Below are positions 43,186-53,837 of a DNA stretch of 64,000 nucleotides, piece after piece (positions within the stretch are counted from its first letter, which is position 1; every line of letters starts with the position of its first letter). The notes below the pieces were generated by a model. It was not told where the DNA came from. It made no database searches and saw nothing but the letters and a program-made list of their open reading frames with translations. This stretch comes from Roseovarius sp. (GTDB taxonomy: Bacteria > Pseudomonadota > Alphaproteobacteria > Rhodobacterales > Rhodobacteraceae). Position numbers and translations under genes: made by a program. Location: contig JAJFIA010000005.1 in NCBI GenBank assembly GCA_021775255.1, forward strand, positions 1 through 64,000, read 5' to 3'.

Positions 43186-44745
43186 ATGAAATTGCTGCGC
43201 TTCGCGATCCTCGCCGCGCTATTTATATCCGGGTTCGGGCCCGCAGCTCATGCTCAGGACGTGACCCTTTCATCGCGTGATGGCGATGTGGAAATTTCCG
43301 GCAATCTTCTGGGCTTTGACGGCGAATTTTACCGGGTCGATACGATATACGGCGAATTGACTGTCGATGGTTCGGGTGTGCTTTGCGAGGGGCCGGGCTG
43401 CCCCAATCTTGAGGCCTATATCGCCCGTGTCACCCTATCGGGCGCGCCCGGCATTGGCCGGGTTATGCTCCCCGCCCTGATCGAGGCCTTTGCCATTCGC
43501 GAAGATTACACCCTGACCCGCGAGGCGCTGGATGACAGCCATATCATCTATGCCCTGGCGGACAAGCAAACCGGCATAACCCTGGGTGAATTTGAGTTCC
43601 ACCTGACCAATAGCGATGAAGGCTTTGCTGATCTTCTCGCCAATGAGGCCGATATCGCCATGTCCCTGCGCGAGGCCCGCACCGATGAGCTGAGCCGGGC
43701 GCGCGAGGCCGGGATCGGCAATCTCAATGCCCGCGGGCGCAACCGGGTGATTGCGCTTGATGCGCTGGTGCCGGTGGTCTCGCCCAGCAATCTTGTACAG
43801 GCGATAACCACCTCTGAGCTGGCGCAGGTTCTGGCGGGCGAGATCGACAACTGGAAAGATCTGGGAGGGCCAGACGCGCCCATAGCCGTGCATCTGCATG
43901 ACGCCAGATCGGGCCTTGGTCAGGCGACGATTGACCGCATCCTTGGGCCGCCGGGCCTGACTTTGGTGGCCGGAGCCACGCGCCATGAGAGCAGTCTGTC
44001 ATTGATCAATGCGGTGGTGAGCGATCCTTTTGCCATGGGTGTGACCAGCCGCTCAGAGACCGGCGATAGCTGGGTTCTGGCGCTGAGCGGCGATTGCGGA
44101 TTTTCCCTGAATGCCACCCGCCGGGCAGTGAAAACCGAGGATTACCCGCTGACATCACCGCTGTTTCTATACCTGCCCGCGCGGCGCTTTCCCAAACTGG
44201 TGCGCGAATTTCTCGCGTATTTGCGCGATCCCTCGGCGCAGTTGGTGATCCGGCGGGCGGGGTTTGTCGATCTGGCCCCGGAAGAAATCGCGATCAATGC
44301 GCAGGGCAACCGGTTTGTGAATGCCATCAGCCAGGCCGGGACGGAGATTGACCTGACAGAGCTTCAGCGCATGACCACCCTGCTTGGCCCCTTGAAACGC
44401 CTGACAACAACCTTCCGGTTCGAGGCCGGATCGGCGCGGCTTGATGCGCAATCGCGCTCAAATGTGCAGCAACTGGCCCGCGCGATGGAGCTTGGGATCT
44501 ATGATGCGCGGCGGCTGGTTTTTGTGGGCTTCAGCGATGGCGATGGCGGTGCTGCGGCCAATCGCGATATCGCCATGCGCCGGGCCATGGCGGTGCGGGC
44601 TGCGGTCACCCGCGCGGCCGAGGCGGCCAATTTATCGCGCATCAAACTGGGGGTTGAGGCCTTTGGCGAGGCCATGCCGATGGCTTGCGACGATAGCGAA
44701 TGGGGCCGTCAGGTCAATCGCCGGGTCGAGGTCTGGGTGCGTTAA
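43186..44745 (+). CDS. periplasmic PstS-like substrate-binding domain fused to an OmpA-type domain
   Basis: Signal peptide; LVPVVSPSNLVQAITTSELAQVLAGEIDNWKDLGGPDAPI; C-terminal OmpA-like FEAGSARLDAQSRSNVQQLAR...VNRRVEVWV. Confidence 0.85.
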   Translation: MKLLRFAILAALFISGFGPAAHAQDVTLSSRDGDVEISGNLLGFDGEFYRVDTIYGELTVDGSGVLCEGPGCPNLEAYIARVTLSGAPGIGRVMLPALIEAFAIREDYTLTREALDDSHIIYALADKQTGITLGEFEFHLTNSDEGFADLLANEADIAMSLREARTDELSRAREAGIGNLNARGRNRVIALDALVPVVSPSNLVQAITTSELAQVLAGEIDNWKDLGGPDAPIAVHLHDARSGLGQATIDRILGPPGLTLVAGATRHESSLSLINAVVSDPFAMGVTSRSETGDSWVLALSGDCGFSLNATRRAVKTEDYPLTSPLFLYLPARRFPKLVREFLAYLRDPSAQLVIRRAGFVDLAPEEIAINAQGNRFVNAISQAGTEIDLTELQRMTTLLGPLKRLTTTFRFEAGSARLDAQSRSNVQQLARAMELGIYDARRLVFVGFSDGDGGAAANRDIAMRRAMAVRAAVTRAAEAANLSRIKLGVEAFGEAMPMACDDSEWGRQVNRRVEVWVR

Positions 44746-44768
44746 CGCATATCCAATCCAAGGATATG

Positions 44769-45530
44769 CTATAGATAACCATGGCTGCGAAAGCTCAGCT
44801 CACAGGATTTTCCGATGATGATATGATCGTGCAAGGTAATGCTCATCGTGTCCAAAGCCGCCTGAACCGCCTGAGTCATGGAAATGTCGGAATCCGACGG
44901 TGTTGGATCACCGGAGGGGTGATTATGCACTAAAATCAACGCGCTGGCATTAAGCTGCAACGCGCGCTTGACCACCTCGCGCGGGTAGACCGGCACATGA
45001 TCCACCGTGCCGCGCGCCTGTTCCTCATCCGCAATCAGGACGTTTTTGCGATCGAGATAAAATATCCGGAACTGTTCGGTTTCGCGGTGCGCCATGGTGG
45101 TATGGCAATAATCAAGCAATGCATCCCATGACGATAAGACCTGCCGTTCAAACACCCGCGCACGGGCCAGGCGGTGGGCCGCGGCTTCGATGATCTTGAG
45201 CTCTGTGATCACCGCATCCGCCACACCAGATACCGCCGCCAGCCGATCCGGCGGGGCCGAGAGCACGCCGTTGAAATCGCCAAAACTGTCCAATAATTCC
45301 CGCGCCAGTGGCTTCACGTCCCGGCGCGGAATGGCCCGGAACAGAACCAGCTCAAGCAACTCGTAATCCGGCATGGCCTGTGCCCCCCCTGAGAGGAACC
45401 GTGCGCGCAGGCGCTTGCGATGATCCCGGATGTAGGAGGGTTGCCTGCCCGCAGGCAGACCATCCGTGATCACCGCCTCATCGCTATGAAACAGGGGCAG
45501 GGGCATTTCATTAAAGGCATGTGTGTCAGA
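44769..45530 (-). CDS. radC: RadC family (JAB/MPN domain) protein
   Basis: MAHRETEQFRIFYLDRKNVLIADEEQARGTVDHVPVYPREVVKRALQLNASALILVHNHPSGDPTPS. Confidence 0.95.
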   Translation of the reverse strand, partial: SDTHAFNEMPLPLFHSDEAVITDGLPAGRQPSYIRDHRKRLRARFLSGGAQAMPDYELLELVLFRAIPRRDVKPLARELLDSFGDFNGVLSAPPDRLAAVSGVADAVITELKIIEAAAHRLARARVFERQVLSSWDALLDYCHTTMAHRETEQFRIFYLDRKNVLIADEEQARGTVDHVPVYPREVVKRALQLNASALILVHNHPSGDPTPSDSDISMTQAVQAALDTMSITLHDHIIIGKSCELSFRSHGYL

Positions 45531-45590
45531 CATAATCGCAGATTGCCGCACCTTGGTTAGCGTAAGGTTAACATCTGCAAAATAGCGTAG

Positions 45591-45608
45591 GCCGGGCTTA
45601 AGCCCGGC
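45591..45608. repeat. perfect 18-bp palindrome GCCGGGCTTAAGCCCGGC between radC and dnaJ
   Basis: Self-complementary sequence 3' of dnaJ. Confidence 0.8.
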
Positions 45609-45625
45609 TTACCTGTGCTTAAGGG

Positions 45626-46777
45626 TCAGCTTTTCATACTATCCCAGAACCCTTTGACCGATGAGAAAAAGCTTTTGCTTTCCGGGTTGTTATCTTCTGA
45701 AAGCGCTTCAAACTCGCGCAGCAGCTCTTTTTGTTTGCCGGTCAGGTTCACCGGCGTCTCAACCGCCAGCTCAATGAACATATCCCCCGCCGCACCTCCG
45801 CGCAGGGCGGGCATGCCCTTGTGACGCAGGCGCATCTGACGCCCCGATTGGCTGCCTGCCGGGATCTTTACCCGGCTGCGGCCGCCATCAATGGTGGGCA
45901 CTTCGATATCGCCGCCAAGGGCTGCCGCTGCCATTGCAACCGGCACACGGCAGAAAAGATTGTTTTCTTCACGCTCGAAAATCGCGTGCTTCATCACATC
46001 AATAAAAATGTAAAGATCACCGGGCGGGCCGCCACGCATACCCGCCTCACCTTCCCCGGAAAGCCGGATACGGGTGCCGGTTTCAACGCCCGCAGGGATG
46101 TTCACACTCAAAGAGCGGTCCTTTTCCACCCGGCCCTGACCATGGCAGGATTTGCAGGGGTTCTTGATGATCTGGCCAATGCCCGAACAGGTGGGGCAGG
46201 TGCGCTCGACAGTGAAAAACCCCTGTTGCGCCCGCACTTTGCCCATGCCCGAACAGGTAGGGCAGGTAGCCGGCTCGCCACCGCCATCGGCACCGGTGCC
46301 ATCGCATTTTTCACAGGCAACCGCCGTTGGCACATTGATGGTTTTTTGCAGGCCGGAAAAAGCCTCTTCCAGCGTCACCCGCAGGTTATAGCGCAGGTCT
46401 GATCCGCGCGCGGCCCGGTTGCGGCCGCCGCCACCACCGCCGCCGCGCCCGCCCATGAAATCGCCGAAAAGATCGTCGAATACATCGGAAAACGCGCTGG
46501 AAAAATCGCCATGCCCGCCGCCGGGGTGGCGGCCGCCTCCGCCCATACCGCCTTCAAAGGCCGCATGGCCAAAACGATCATATGCGGCTTTTTTCTCGGC
46601 GTCTTTCAGAACATCGTAAGCCTCGCCAACTTCCTTGAACGCGGCCTCGGATTTGGGATTGTCGCCATTGCGGTCGGGGTGCAATTCTTTGGCTTTTGTG
46701 CGATATGCCTTCTTGATCTCGTCAGCCGAGGCGCCCTTGGCAACACCCAGAACTTGGTAATAATCACGTTTGGCCAT
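45626..46777 (-). CDS. dnaJ: chaperone DnaJ
   Basis: J-domain MAKRDYYQVLGVAKGASADEIKKAYR, four CxxCxGxG repeats. Confidence 0.99.
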   Translation of the reverse strand: MAKRDYYQVLGVAKGASADEIKKAYRTKAKELHPDRNGDNPKSEAAFKEVGEAYDVLKDAEKKAAYDRFGHAAFEGGMGGGGRHPGGGHGDFSSAFSDVFDDLFGDFMGGRGGGGGGGRNRAARGSDLRYNLRVTLEEAFSGLQKTINVPTAVACEKCDGTGADGGGEPATCPTCSGMGKVRAQQGFFTVERTCPTCSGIGQIIKNPCKSCHGQGRVEKDRSLSVNIPAGVETGTRIRLSGEGEAGMRGGPPGDLYIFIDVMKHAIFEREENNLFCRVPVAMAAAALGGDIEVPTIDGGRSRVKIPAGSQSGRQMRLRHKGMPALRGGAAGDMFIELAVETPVNLTGKQKELLREFEALSEDNNPESKSFFSSVKGFWDSMKS

Positions 46778-46847
46778 CGAGGATCCCTCTTAGTTGGAAC
46801 CGGGGCCGGCCATGCGATGGCCAGCCCCGAAAGTCCCTTCCGGCGCG

Positions 46848-48752
46848 TCAGGCGCGCTTGTCGTCGTCCAGATCCTCAAAATCAGCATCGACAATGTCGT
46901 CTGGCCCGGCTTCATCCGCGGCCATCGGCTCATCATCGCTTTCTTCCTGGCTGGCTTTATAGATCGCCTCGCCAAGTTTCATCGCCGCTTCAGTGACGTT
47001 CTGGATGCCGGATTTGATCTTCTCGGCATTGTCATTTTCCAGCTCATCCTTGAGCGCCACAATCGCCAGCTCAATCGCCTCGATGGTGGTTGGATCAACC
47101 TTGTCGGCATGTTCTTCCATCGCCTTCTCGGTTGAATTGATCAGGCTTTCGGCCTGATTGCGGGCTTCAACCAACTCGCGACGCTCCTTATCGGATTCGG
47201 CATTTTCCTCGGCATCGCGGACCATTTTTTCGATGTCCTCATCCGAAAGCCCACCCGAAGCCTGAATGGTGATCTTCTGTTCTTTGCCGGTGCCTTTATC
47301 CTTGGCGTGAACCGACACGATCCCGTTGGCATCAATATCAAACGCCACCTCGATCTGCGGCATACCGCGCGGCGCGGGCGGGATATTTTCCAGATTGAAC
47401 TGACCCAGGATTTTGTTATCCGCGGCCATTTCACGCTCGCCCTGGAACACCCGGATGGTCACGGCGTTCTGATTATCCTCAGCGGTCGAGAAGACCTGAC
47501 TTTTGTTGGTCGGGATCGTGGTGTTGCGATCAATCAGGCGGGTAAAGACGCCGCCCAATGTTTCAATCCCCAAGCTGAGAGGCGTCACATCCAGCAGCAC
47601 CACATCCTTGACGTCACCTTGCAGAACACCGGCCTGAATGGCCGCGCCCATGGCCACAACCTCATCGGGGTTCACACCCTTATGCGGCTCTTTGCCAAAG
47701 AATTTGGTGACTTCTTCAACCACCCGTGGCATCCGGGTCATGCCGCCGACCAGAACGATCTCATCAATCTCCGAGGCCTTAAGGCCTGCGTCTTTCAACG
47801 CGGCGGCGCAGGGCTTCATCGAGGCTTTGATCAGGTCACCCACCAGGCTTTCAAGCTTGGCGCGGGTCAGTTTCATCACCATGTGCAAAGGCGAGCCATC
47901 CGAGCCCATCGAGATGAACGGCTGGTTGATCTCGGTCTGGGATGAGCTGGACAATTCAATCTTGGCTTTCTCGGCGGCTTCTTTCAGCCGTTGCAGCGCC
48001 ATCTTGTCTTTGGTCAGGTCAACGCCGTGTTCTTTTTTGAACTCATCAGCCAGGTAGTTGACGATGCGCATGTCAAAATCTTCACCGCCAAGGAAGGTAT
48101 CGCCATTGGTGGCTTTGACTTCGAACAGCCCGTCGTCGATCTCAAGCACGGTCACGTCGAATGTGCCGCCGCCGAGGTCATAAACCGCAATCGTATGGGT
48201 GTTTTCCTTGTCAAGGCCGTAAGCCAGCGCCGCCGCTGTCGGCTCGTTGATGATGCGCAGCACTTCGAGGCCTGCGATCTTGCCGGCATCCTTGGTGGCC
48301 TGACGCTGGGCATCGTTGAAATAGGCGGGCACGGTGATCACGGCTTGTGTCACGTTTTCACCAAGATAGCTTTCGGCGGTTTCTTTCATTTTGCCAAGTA
48401 TGAAGGCCGAGATCTGGCTGGGCGAGTATTTCTCACCCTTGGCTTCGATCCAGGCGTCGCCATTGCCGCCGTCAATCACATGGAACGGCATGTTCTTTTT
48501 GTCTTTGGCAAGATCCTTGTCATCCGCCCGGCGGCCGATCAGGCGCTTGACACCAAAGATGGTGTTTTCTGGGTTGGTAACAGCCTGACGCTTGGCCGGT
48601 TGGCCGACAAGGCGCTCATTATCCGTAAAGGCAACAATCGAGGGTGTGGTGCGCGCGCCCTCTGCGTTTTCGATAACGCGGGCCTGAGAGCCATCCATGA
48701 TGGCAACGCAGCTGTTTGTGGTTCCGAGGTCAATACCAATAACTTTGGCCAT
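46848..48752 (-). CDS. dnaK: chaperone DnaK (Hsp70)
   Basis: [53 protein letters not shown]. Confidence 0.99.
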   Translation of the reverse strand: MAKVIGIDLGTTNSCVAIMDGSQARVIENAEGARTTPSIVAFTDNERLVGQPAKRQAVTNPENTIFGVKRLIGRRADDKDLAKDKKNMPFHVIDGGNGDAWIEAKGEKYSPSQISAFILGKMKETAESYLGENVTQAVITVPAYFNDAQRQATKDAGKIAGLEVLRIINEPTAAALAYGLDKENTHTIAVYDLGGGTFDVTVLEIDDGLFEVKATNGDTFLGGEDFDMRIVNYLADEFKKEHGVDLTKDKMALQRLKEAAEKAKIELSSSSQTEINQPFISMGSDGSPLHMVMKLTRAKLESLVGDLIKASMKPCAAALKDAGLKASEIDEIVLVGGMTRMPRVVEEVTKFFGKEPHKGVNPDEVVAMGAAIQAGVLQGDVKDVVLLDVTPLSLGIETLGGVFTRLIDRNTTIPTNKSQVFSTAEDNQNAVTIRVFQGEREMAADNKILGQFNLENIPPAPRGMPQIEVAFDIDANGIVSVHAKDKGTGKEQKITIQASGGLSDEDIEKMVRDAEENAESDKERRELVEARNQAESLINSTEKAMEEHADKVDPTTIEAIELAIVALKDELENDNAEKIKSGIQNVTEAAMKLGEAIYKASQEESDDEPMAADEAGPDDIVDADFEDLDDDKRA

Positions 48753-48861
48753 GCTTATATCCCTTCTGCTTTAGGCGATGTTACAGAAACCAAACCCGTT
48801 ATGGCGTCTGGCTTCCGATGCTTTGCGGCCACCGATCACCGGTTAGCCGCGCTTCCCGGCG

Positions 48862-48890
48862 TATATAGGCAGGCCAGTCTGCCCGTGCAA
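48862..48890 (-). promoter_or_regulatory. candidate dnaK promoter (heat-shock or housekeeping-like)
   Basis: Minus strand TTGCAC (48890-48885), 17-nt spacer, TATATA (48867-48862) in context CCTATATA. Confidence 0.45.
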
Positions 48891-48930
48891 CCATATGTAA
48901 GGGGTCGATTTTGCAATTTTTTTGTAAATT

Positions 48931-49569
48931 GTGCACGATTGGGGCTTCAATGGGGGGAAAATGCCGGAACCAACCATAATCCTGCGTGGATTTCATATTT
49001 TCAAAGGGCTGCTTGATTCCCCGGCTCAGGCGGCATTGCTGGAGGATTTGCGTGATGTTGTGGCGCGCGCGCCATTGTTATCGCCCGACACACCCTATGG
49101 CAAACCCATGTCGGTACAGATGACATCGGCAGGCAAATATGGCTGGTATTCTGATCATTCAGGGTATCGCTACGCGCCGGTGCATCCGAATGGTGCGCCG
49201 TGGCCGCCGATACCCGCAAAGGCGCTTTCGCTTTGGCGGGAATTGGTAAGCGCCGACCGGGGGCCGGATTGCTGTTTGATCAACTACTATGGCGAGGGCG
49301 CGCGCATGGGGCTGCACCGCGACAGCGATGAGGCTGATTTCAACTGGCCGGTTTTGTCTGTGTCATTGGGCAATGACGGGCTTTTTCGTATCGGTAACAG
49401 AACGCGCGGAGGCAAGACGGAATCGATCTGGCTGAATTCCGGTGATGTGGTGGTGATGGGCGGCGCTGCGCGGCTGACATATCACGGGGTGGACCGCATC
49501 CGTTTTGGCACGTCAAAGCTGATGCCTAAGGGCGGGCGGATCAATCTGACGCTGCGGGTGGTCGATTGA
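48931..49569 (+). CDS. alkB: AlkB-like 2OG-Fe(II) DNA repair dioxygenase
   Basis: CLINYYGEGARMGLHRDSDEADFNWPVLSVSLGNDGLFRIG, SGDVVVMGGAARLTYHGVDRI. Confidence 0.94.
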   Translation: MHDWGFNGGKMPEPTIILRGFHIFKGLLDSPAQAALLEDLRDVVARAPLLSPDTPYGKPMSVQMTSAGKYGWYSDHSGYRYAPVHPNGAPWPPIPAKALSLWRELVSADRGPDCCLINYYGEGARMGLHRDSDEADFNWPVLSVSLGNDGLFRIGNRTRGGKTESIWLNSGDVVVMGGAARLTYHGVDRIRFGTSKLMPKGGRINLTLRVVD

Positions 49570-49573
49570 GCCA

Positions 49574-50194
49574 TTATTGGCTGAGCGAGCAACAGCCCAT
49601 CAGAGGTGAGGAAGGTGCAAGCCCTTCACTGAACACCCATAACAGGCGGGCTTCAATGCCAAATTCCCGGTCTGACATGCCGTCATAACAGCTTTGCCCG
49701 GTGAAAGTGGCGCTGAAACTGCCAATATGGTCAAGCCTGATCTGCATTTCCGGGGGGTAGCCGTCAACAGATGTTAAAATCTGGCTGATGGGCGGGGTTT
49801 CATCAGGCTGTCCCATTTGCTGGAAAAGTATTTTACCATCACCCGGATCATAGCGGAAAGACCAAAAAGGCTCGGTTCCATAGCAGTAAACTGCGCTTTG
49901 CGATGATGCCCAGCCCGGCCCGCCTGCGGGTTGCAAATACCGCATTGCCGCCCAGCCCGGCGTTTCACCGGTATTGACCCGGCCCCATTTGCCGTTTTCG
50001 CTTAGCGCAATGACTTCAATACCCTTTTGGTCAGGGGTGAATACACCAATGATGCTGCTACTGGCACTGGCATCAACGCGGATATTCAAAACATCATCCG
50101 CCGCCACATCGCGGACATCATAAAGCGCCGGAAGGGGCTGCGCCATAAGCGCAAACGGCCAGAGCATCATTATCGCCAGAACAGCCCTTCTCAT
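49574..50194 (-). CDS. secreted SH3-domain protein with COG3650-like C-terminal domain
   Basis: Signal peptide; VLNIRVDASASSSIIGVFTPDQKGIEVIALSENGKWGRVNTGETPGWAAMRYL; YCYGTEPFWSF, CYDGMSDREFGIEA. Confidence 0.75.
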   Translation of the reverse strand: MRRAVLAIMMLWPFALMAQPLPALYDVRDVAADDVLNIRVDASASSSIIGVFTPDQKGIEVIALSENGKWGRVNTGETPGWAAMRYLQPAGGPGWASSQSAVYCYGTEPFWSFRYDPGDGKILFQQMGQPDETPPISQILTSVDGYPPEMQIRLDHIGSFSATFTGQSCYDGMSDREFGIEARLLWVFSEGLAPSSPLMGCCSLSQ

Positions 50195-51012
50195 CTGCGG
50201 GCATCCCAGCTGCTTGAGGCGTGTTGACGGGTGTAAAACTCGGCCATCAAACCAATTACAAGCAAGGCCAGCGAAAAAATGATTGGGTATTCAGCCGAGG
50301 TCGTGCGCGGCACATAATTGACAAACATGAAGCCGCGGGCCTGATCAATCGTGTGAAAAAGCGGGTTCCATTCAAACATCGGAAGCATGAAAGCGGGCAA
50401 TGTATTGGCCACAAACATCTTGCCGGATGCAATCATGTTGATCCTTTGAAAAACGGTTGTGAAGATCGCAACAAAGCCTGGAAACCATGGCTTCATTGAG
50501 AGCAATACCAGCCCGATGGCCACCCCGGAAAGCCAGGCGACCAGCAGCATGCCGTAGGCCCCGGCAGGATCATCAATTTCAAACGGGGTAACAGCCACAT
50601 GATAGGCGAACAGGATAACAAGCAGCGTCAGCGTCTGAATATACAAGGTGCCAATTGCAGCCGCTACAATTGAGACGATCGTATTCATTGGCGCGTGTTG
50701 CATCATCGGCGATGAGGGCCCTTCCGTGCCGGCAATGGCACCAATGGTTTTAATATGGACCAGAAACAGGAAAATCCCCGAGATGATATAAAGCAGGAAA
50801 TCCCCCCGTATATTGGCCTTGTCTATGCCCATGAGCCAGAACATCACATAAAAGGCCAATATAAAAACCACTGCCTGCAACATGTTGCTGACAAGCGCCC
50901 ACAGGGCATTGCCGTGGCCTTTTCTAATATTGCGCACGATCGTATGATAAATCAGCTCGGCCATGCCGAGGGCCGATTGAAACTTTGATTTTCGTTTTAC
51001 CTGGTGAAACAT
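50191..51012 (-). CDS. ABC-2 type polysaccharide export permease (KpsM-like)
   Basis: LWALVSNMLQAVVFILAFYVMFWLMG..., SALGMAELIYHTIVRNIRKGHG; six hydrophobic segments. Confidence 0.8.
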   Translation of the reverse strand: MFHQVKRKSKFQSALGMAELIYHTIVRNIRKGHGNALWALVSNMLQAVVFILAFYVMFWLMGIDKANIRGDFLLYIISGIFLFLVHIKTIGAIAGTEGPSSPMMQHAPMNTIVSIVAAAIGTLYIQTLTLLVILFAYHVAVTPFEIDDPAGAYGMLLVAWLSGVAIGLVLLSMKPWFPGFVAIFTTVFQRINMIASGKMFVANTLPAFMLPMFEWNPLFHTIDQARGFMFVNYVPRTTSAEYPIIFSLALLVIGLMAEFYTRQHASSSWDARR

Positions 51013-51155
51013 ATACCCTTACCCGAGCTGCCTTTGAATAGAGCCTTGCGCAGTAATCTCACAGTTATCCCACAGAAATCTTGCTGTCCCGTTACCGGCG
51101 CAGCATAAGGGACGTTGGGCCATCTATCAACGTGTCGCTCATCAGGAGGCTGATT

Positions 51156-51956
51156 TTGGATTATAACAAACTTGAAACCGTGATGCGAACCCTGGCGCTT
51201 GCCGCCGGGGAAAAGATCATGCAGATCTATCAGGCCGATGATTTCGCCGTCAAAACCAAATCCGATCAAAGCCCCGTAACCGAGGCAGATGAGGCCGCAG
51301 ATGCCATCATCTCGACCGGCCTGCGCGCGGCATTCCCCGATACCCTGCTGATCACCGAAGAACAGGCCGCGACCCATGGCAAGAGCGCCGAAACCTTCCT
51401 GATTGTTGACCCGCTGGACGGCACCAAGGAATTCATCCACCGCCGCGGTGATTTCACCGTCAATATCGCCCTTGTGGAAAACGGCGTGCCCACCCGTGGC
51501 ATTGTTTATGCCCCGGCCAAAGCCCGGATGTTTTTCACCCGCGCCAATGGTGAGGCCGTAGAGGAATTCGCGCCATTTGCCCCGGATGTTTTGGGCAGGC
51601 TCAGCCCCGTTTCGGTATCAAATCCTGATAATTCCGCCTTAATGGTGGTGGCCAGCAAATCCCACCGCGATCAGGCCACCGATGATTATATCGGCAAATA
51701 TAACGTGCAGGATATGAAAAGCGCGGGATCGTCTCTCAAGTTCTGCCTGATTGCCACCGGCGAGGCCGATCTTTATCCCCGCATGGGCCGCACCATGGAA
51801 TGGGATACCGCCGCAGGCCACGCGGTCTTGCTCGGCGCGGGTGGCAAGGTGCTGCGGTTTGATGATCACACCCCATTGATTTACGGCAAGCCGGGCTATG
51901 CCAACCCGTTTTTCATTGCCTGCGCGCCGGGTGTTGAACTGAAAAAGATGTCATAA
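51156..51956 (+). CDS. cysQ: 3'(2'),5'-bisphosphate nucleotidase CysQ (TTG start)
   Basis: AGGAGG at 51144-51149 six nt before TTG; DQSPVTEADEAADAII, VDPLDGTKEFIHRRGDFTVNIALVE, MEWDTAAGHAVL. Confidence 0.93.
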   Translation: MDYNKLETVMRTLALAAGEKIMQIYQADDFAVKTKSDQSPVTEADEAADAIISTGLRAAFPDTLLITEEQAATHGKSAETFLIVDPLDGTKEFIHRRGDFTVNIALVENGVPTRGIVYAPAKARMFFTRANGEAVEEFAPFAPDVLGRLSPVSVSNPDNSALMVVASKSHRDQATDDYIGKYNVQDMKSAGSSLKFCLIATGEADLYPRMGRTMEWDTAAGHAVLLGAGGKVLRFDDHTPLIYGKPGYANPFFIACAPGVELKKMS

Positions 51957-51997
51957 GCGCCGCCATGGCAATATGGGAAACACGGCCCAAATCTGCA

Positions 51998-52240
51998 TCA
52001 TTTTCCCTTATCGCCCGTGTCATCGGGCACCGGATCATGGCCGCATTGCCCCCATGGGTTACAGCGGCCAATGCGTTTTACCGCCAACCAGCCACCCTTG
52101 ATGGCGCCATGTTTTTCCAGCGCCTCAAGCGCATAGGCGCTGCAGGTTGGCTGATAGCGGCAATTATACCCGACCCAGGGCGAAAACAGCAGGCGATAGC
52201 CCCGGATCGGCAGGGCGAGGATATGCGCCAGCGGGGTCAT
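51998..52240 (-). CDS. yidD: membrane protein insertion efficiency factor YidD
   Basis: [51 protein letters not shown]. Confidence 0.97.
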   Translation of the reverse strand: MTPLAHILALPIRGYRLLFSPWVGYNCRYQPTCSAYALEALEKHGAIKGGWLAVKRIGRCNPWGQCGHDPVPDDTGDKGK

Positions 52241-52635
52241 GATTTTGCGTGCAGCGTGTTAAGAGCCGAGATGAAATCAGTTTTCAGCGCCTCAAACGGC
52301 CGCCCGGCTGTGGCCTCTTTGCGGCCGATAAGCACATAATCCCAACCCGCACGGCCCAGATCGGGCAGTACCATGCGCGCCACCTCGCGCAGGCGGCGTT
52401 TGGCCCGGTTTCGCGCCACGGCATTGCCAACTTTTTTGGAGCAGGTAAAGCCCACGCGCGTGGCAAGGCTATCGTCATGCCGGTTTCGGGCCTGTACCAT
52501 CATCGACGCGGTGCCCTGCCTTCGGGCGCGGGCGGCGCGCAGGAAATCGGCGCGATTTCGCAGAACCTTCAGACAAACGAAAACCGCCGGGGTTATGTTC
52601 CCCCTGTCATCTGCGGGGGCCTCCGGCGGGGTCAT
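52237..52635 (-). CDS. rnpA: ribonuclease P protein component (start uncertain)
   Basis: [28 protein letters not shown]; overlaps yidD. Confidence 0.96.
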   Translation of the reverse strand: MTPPEAPADDRGNITPAVFVCLKVLRNRADFLRAARARRQGTASMMVQARNRHDDSLATRVGFTCSKKVGNAVARNRAKRRLREVARMVLPDLGRAGWDYVLIGRKEATAGRPFEALKTDFISALNTLHAKS

Positions 52636-52660
52636 GTCTTTTGTCCTGTAACTGGCGCTC

Positions 52661-52795
52661 TTAAGCGCTCAGTTCTTTGCGGCCGTGCGCACGGCGCGCA
52701 TTGAGGATCTTGCGACCGGCCTTGGTGGCCATCCGGGCACGAAAGCCGTGACGGCGTTTGCGAACCAGGTTCGAGGGTTGATAGGTGCGTTTCAT
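52661..52795 (-). CDS. rpmH: 50S ribosomal protein L34
   Basis: [44 protein letters not shown]. Confidence 0.99.
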   Translation of the reverse strand: MKRTYQPSNLVRKRRHGFRARMATKAGRKILNARRAHGRKELSA

Positions 52796-53092
52796 CGCTC
52801 CGTCTCCGACTTTAATATGAGGCCCGGCGCATGGAATCGCCAAGGGCCTTTGAATCTCTGAAGCCCGGTCTATAGTGGGGTGAAATTGACAAGTCAAACC
52901 CAAGCGGCACTGAAATGCGGCCTATTGCAACAAAAATCCGCGCAGGGGTGGGCGCAATGTTACGAAAAGCCCGGCAGATTGCAATCAAAGCCGTAATATT
53001 CATCACCCCGGATCAATCGGCTGTGATCGTGTCTGGTCAAAACATCGGGAAAGCCGCATGTTATGCGCAACTTAACAATACAGGCCCAGTAA

Positions 53093-53836
53093 ATGGAAAA
53101 ATCAACCGGGACGGACAAGAATTCGGAAACCAGATCAATCCTGCGCCATGCGCCACTTGCGATCATTGTGATCGTGGCCACAATCGGCTTTTTCACCCTC
53201 AAAGACTACATCACGTTTGATACATTGCGCGAACACCGTGAGGCTTTGCTCGCGTTTCGCGATGCCAATTATTATGGTCTGGTGGCCAGTTTTCTGGCAA
53301 TCTACATCGTCATCGTGTCATTTTCCCTGCCCGGTGCGGCGGTGGCCTCGGTTACTGGCGGCTTTTTATTCGGGCTTGGGCTGGGCACTTTTTATAACGT
53401 AACGGCAGCTACAATCGGTGCCTGCGCCATTTTTCTGGCGGCGCGCTGGGGCCTGGGCAAAAACCTGACGGCAAAAATGGATGCCTCTAACGGCACGCTG
53501 AAAAAAATCAAGAACGGGCTGGCTGAAAACGAGATCAGCGTTCTGTTCCTTCTGCGCCTCGTGCCTGCGGTGCCGTTTTTCGTTGCCAATCTGCTGCCCG
53601 CCTTGGTGGGGGTCAGGTTTTCCAATTTCGTCTTTACCACCTTTTTCGGCATCATCCCCGGCGCGATTGTATTTACATGGATCGGCGTCGGGTTGGGTGC
53701 CGTGTTTGACCGGGGTGAAAACCCTGATCTTTCGCTTTTGTGGGAGCCGCAGATCATCGGGCCAATTCTGGGCCTGGCGGCGCTGGCATTCCTGCCGATC
53801 ATCATAAAAACCCTGCGTGGCAGGAAAGGAATTTGA
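53093..53836 (+). CDS. TVP38/TMEM64 (DedA-like) membrane protein
   Basis: LPGAAVASVTGGFLFGLGLGTFYNVTAATIGACAIFLAARW, RLVPAVPFFVANLLPALVGVRFSNFVFTTFFGIIPGAIVFTWIG. Confidence 0.9.
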   Translation: MEKSTGTDKNSETRSILRHAPLAIIVIVATIGFFTLKDYITFDTLREHREALLAFRDANYYGLVASFLAIYIVIVSFSLPGAAVASVTGGFLFGLGLGTFYNVTAATIGACAIFLAARWGLGKNLTAKMDASNGTLKKIKNGLAENEISVLFLLRLVPAVPFFVANLLPALVGVRFSNFVFTTFFGIIPGAIVFTWIGVGLGAVFDRGENPDLSLLWEPQIIGPILGLAALAFLPIIIKTLRGRKGI

Positions 53837-53837
53837 A

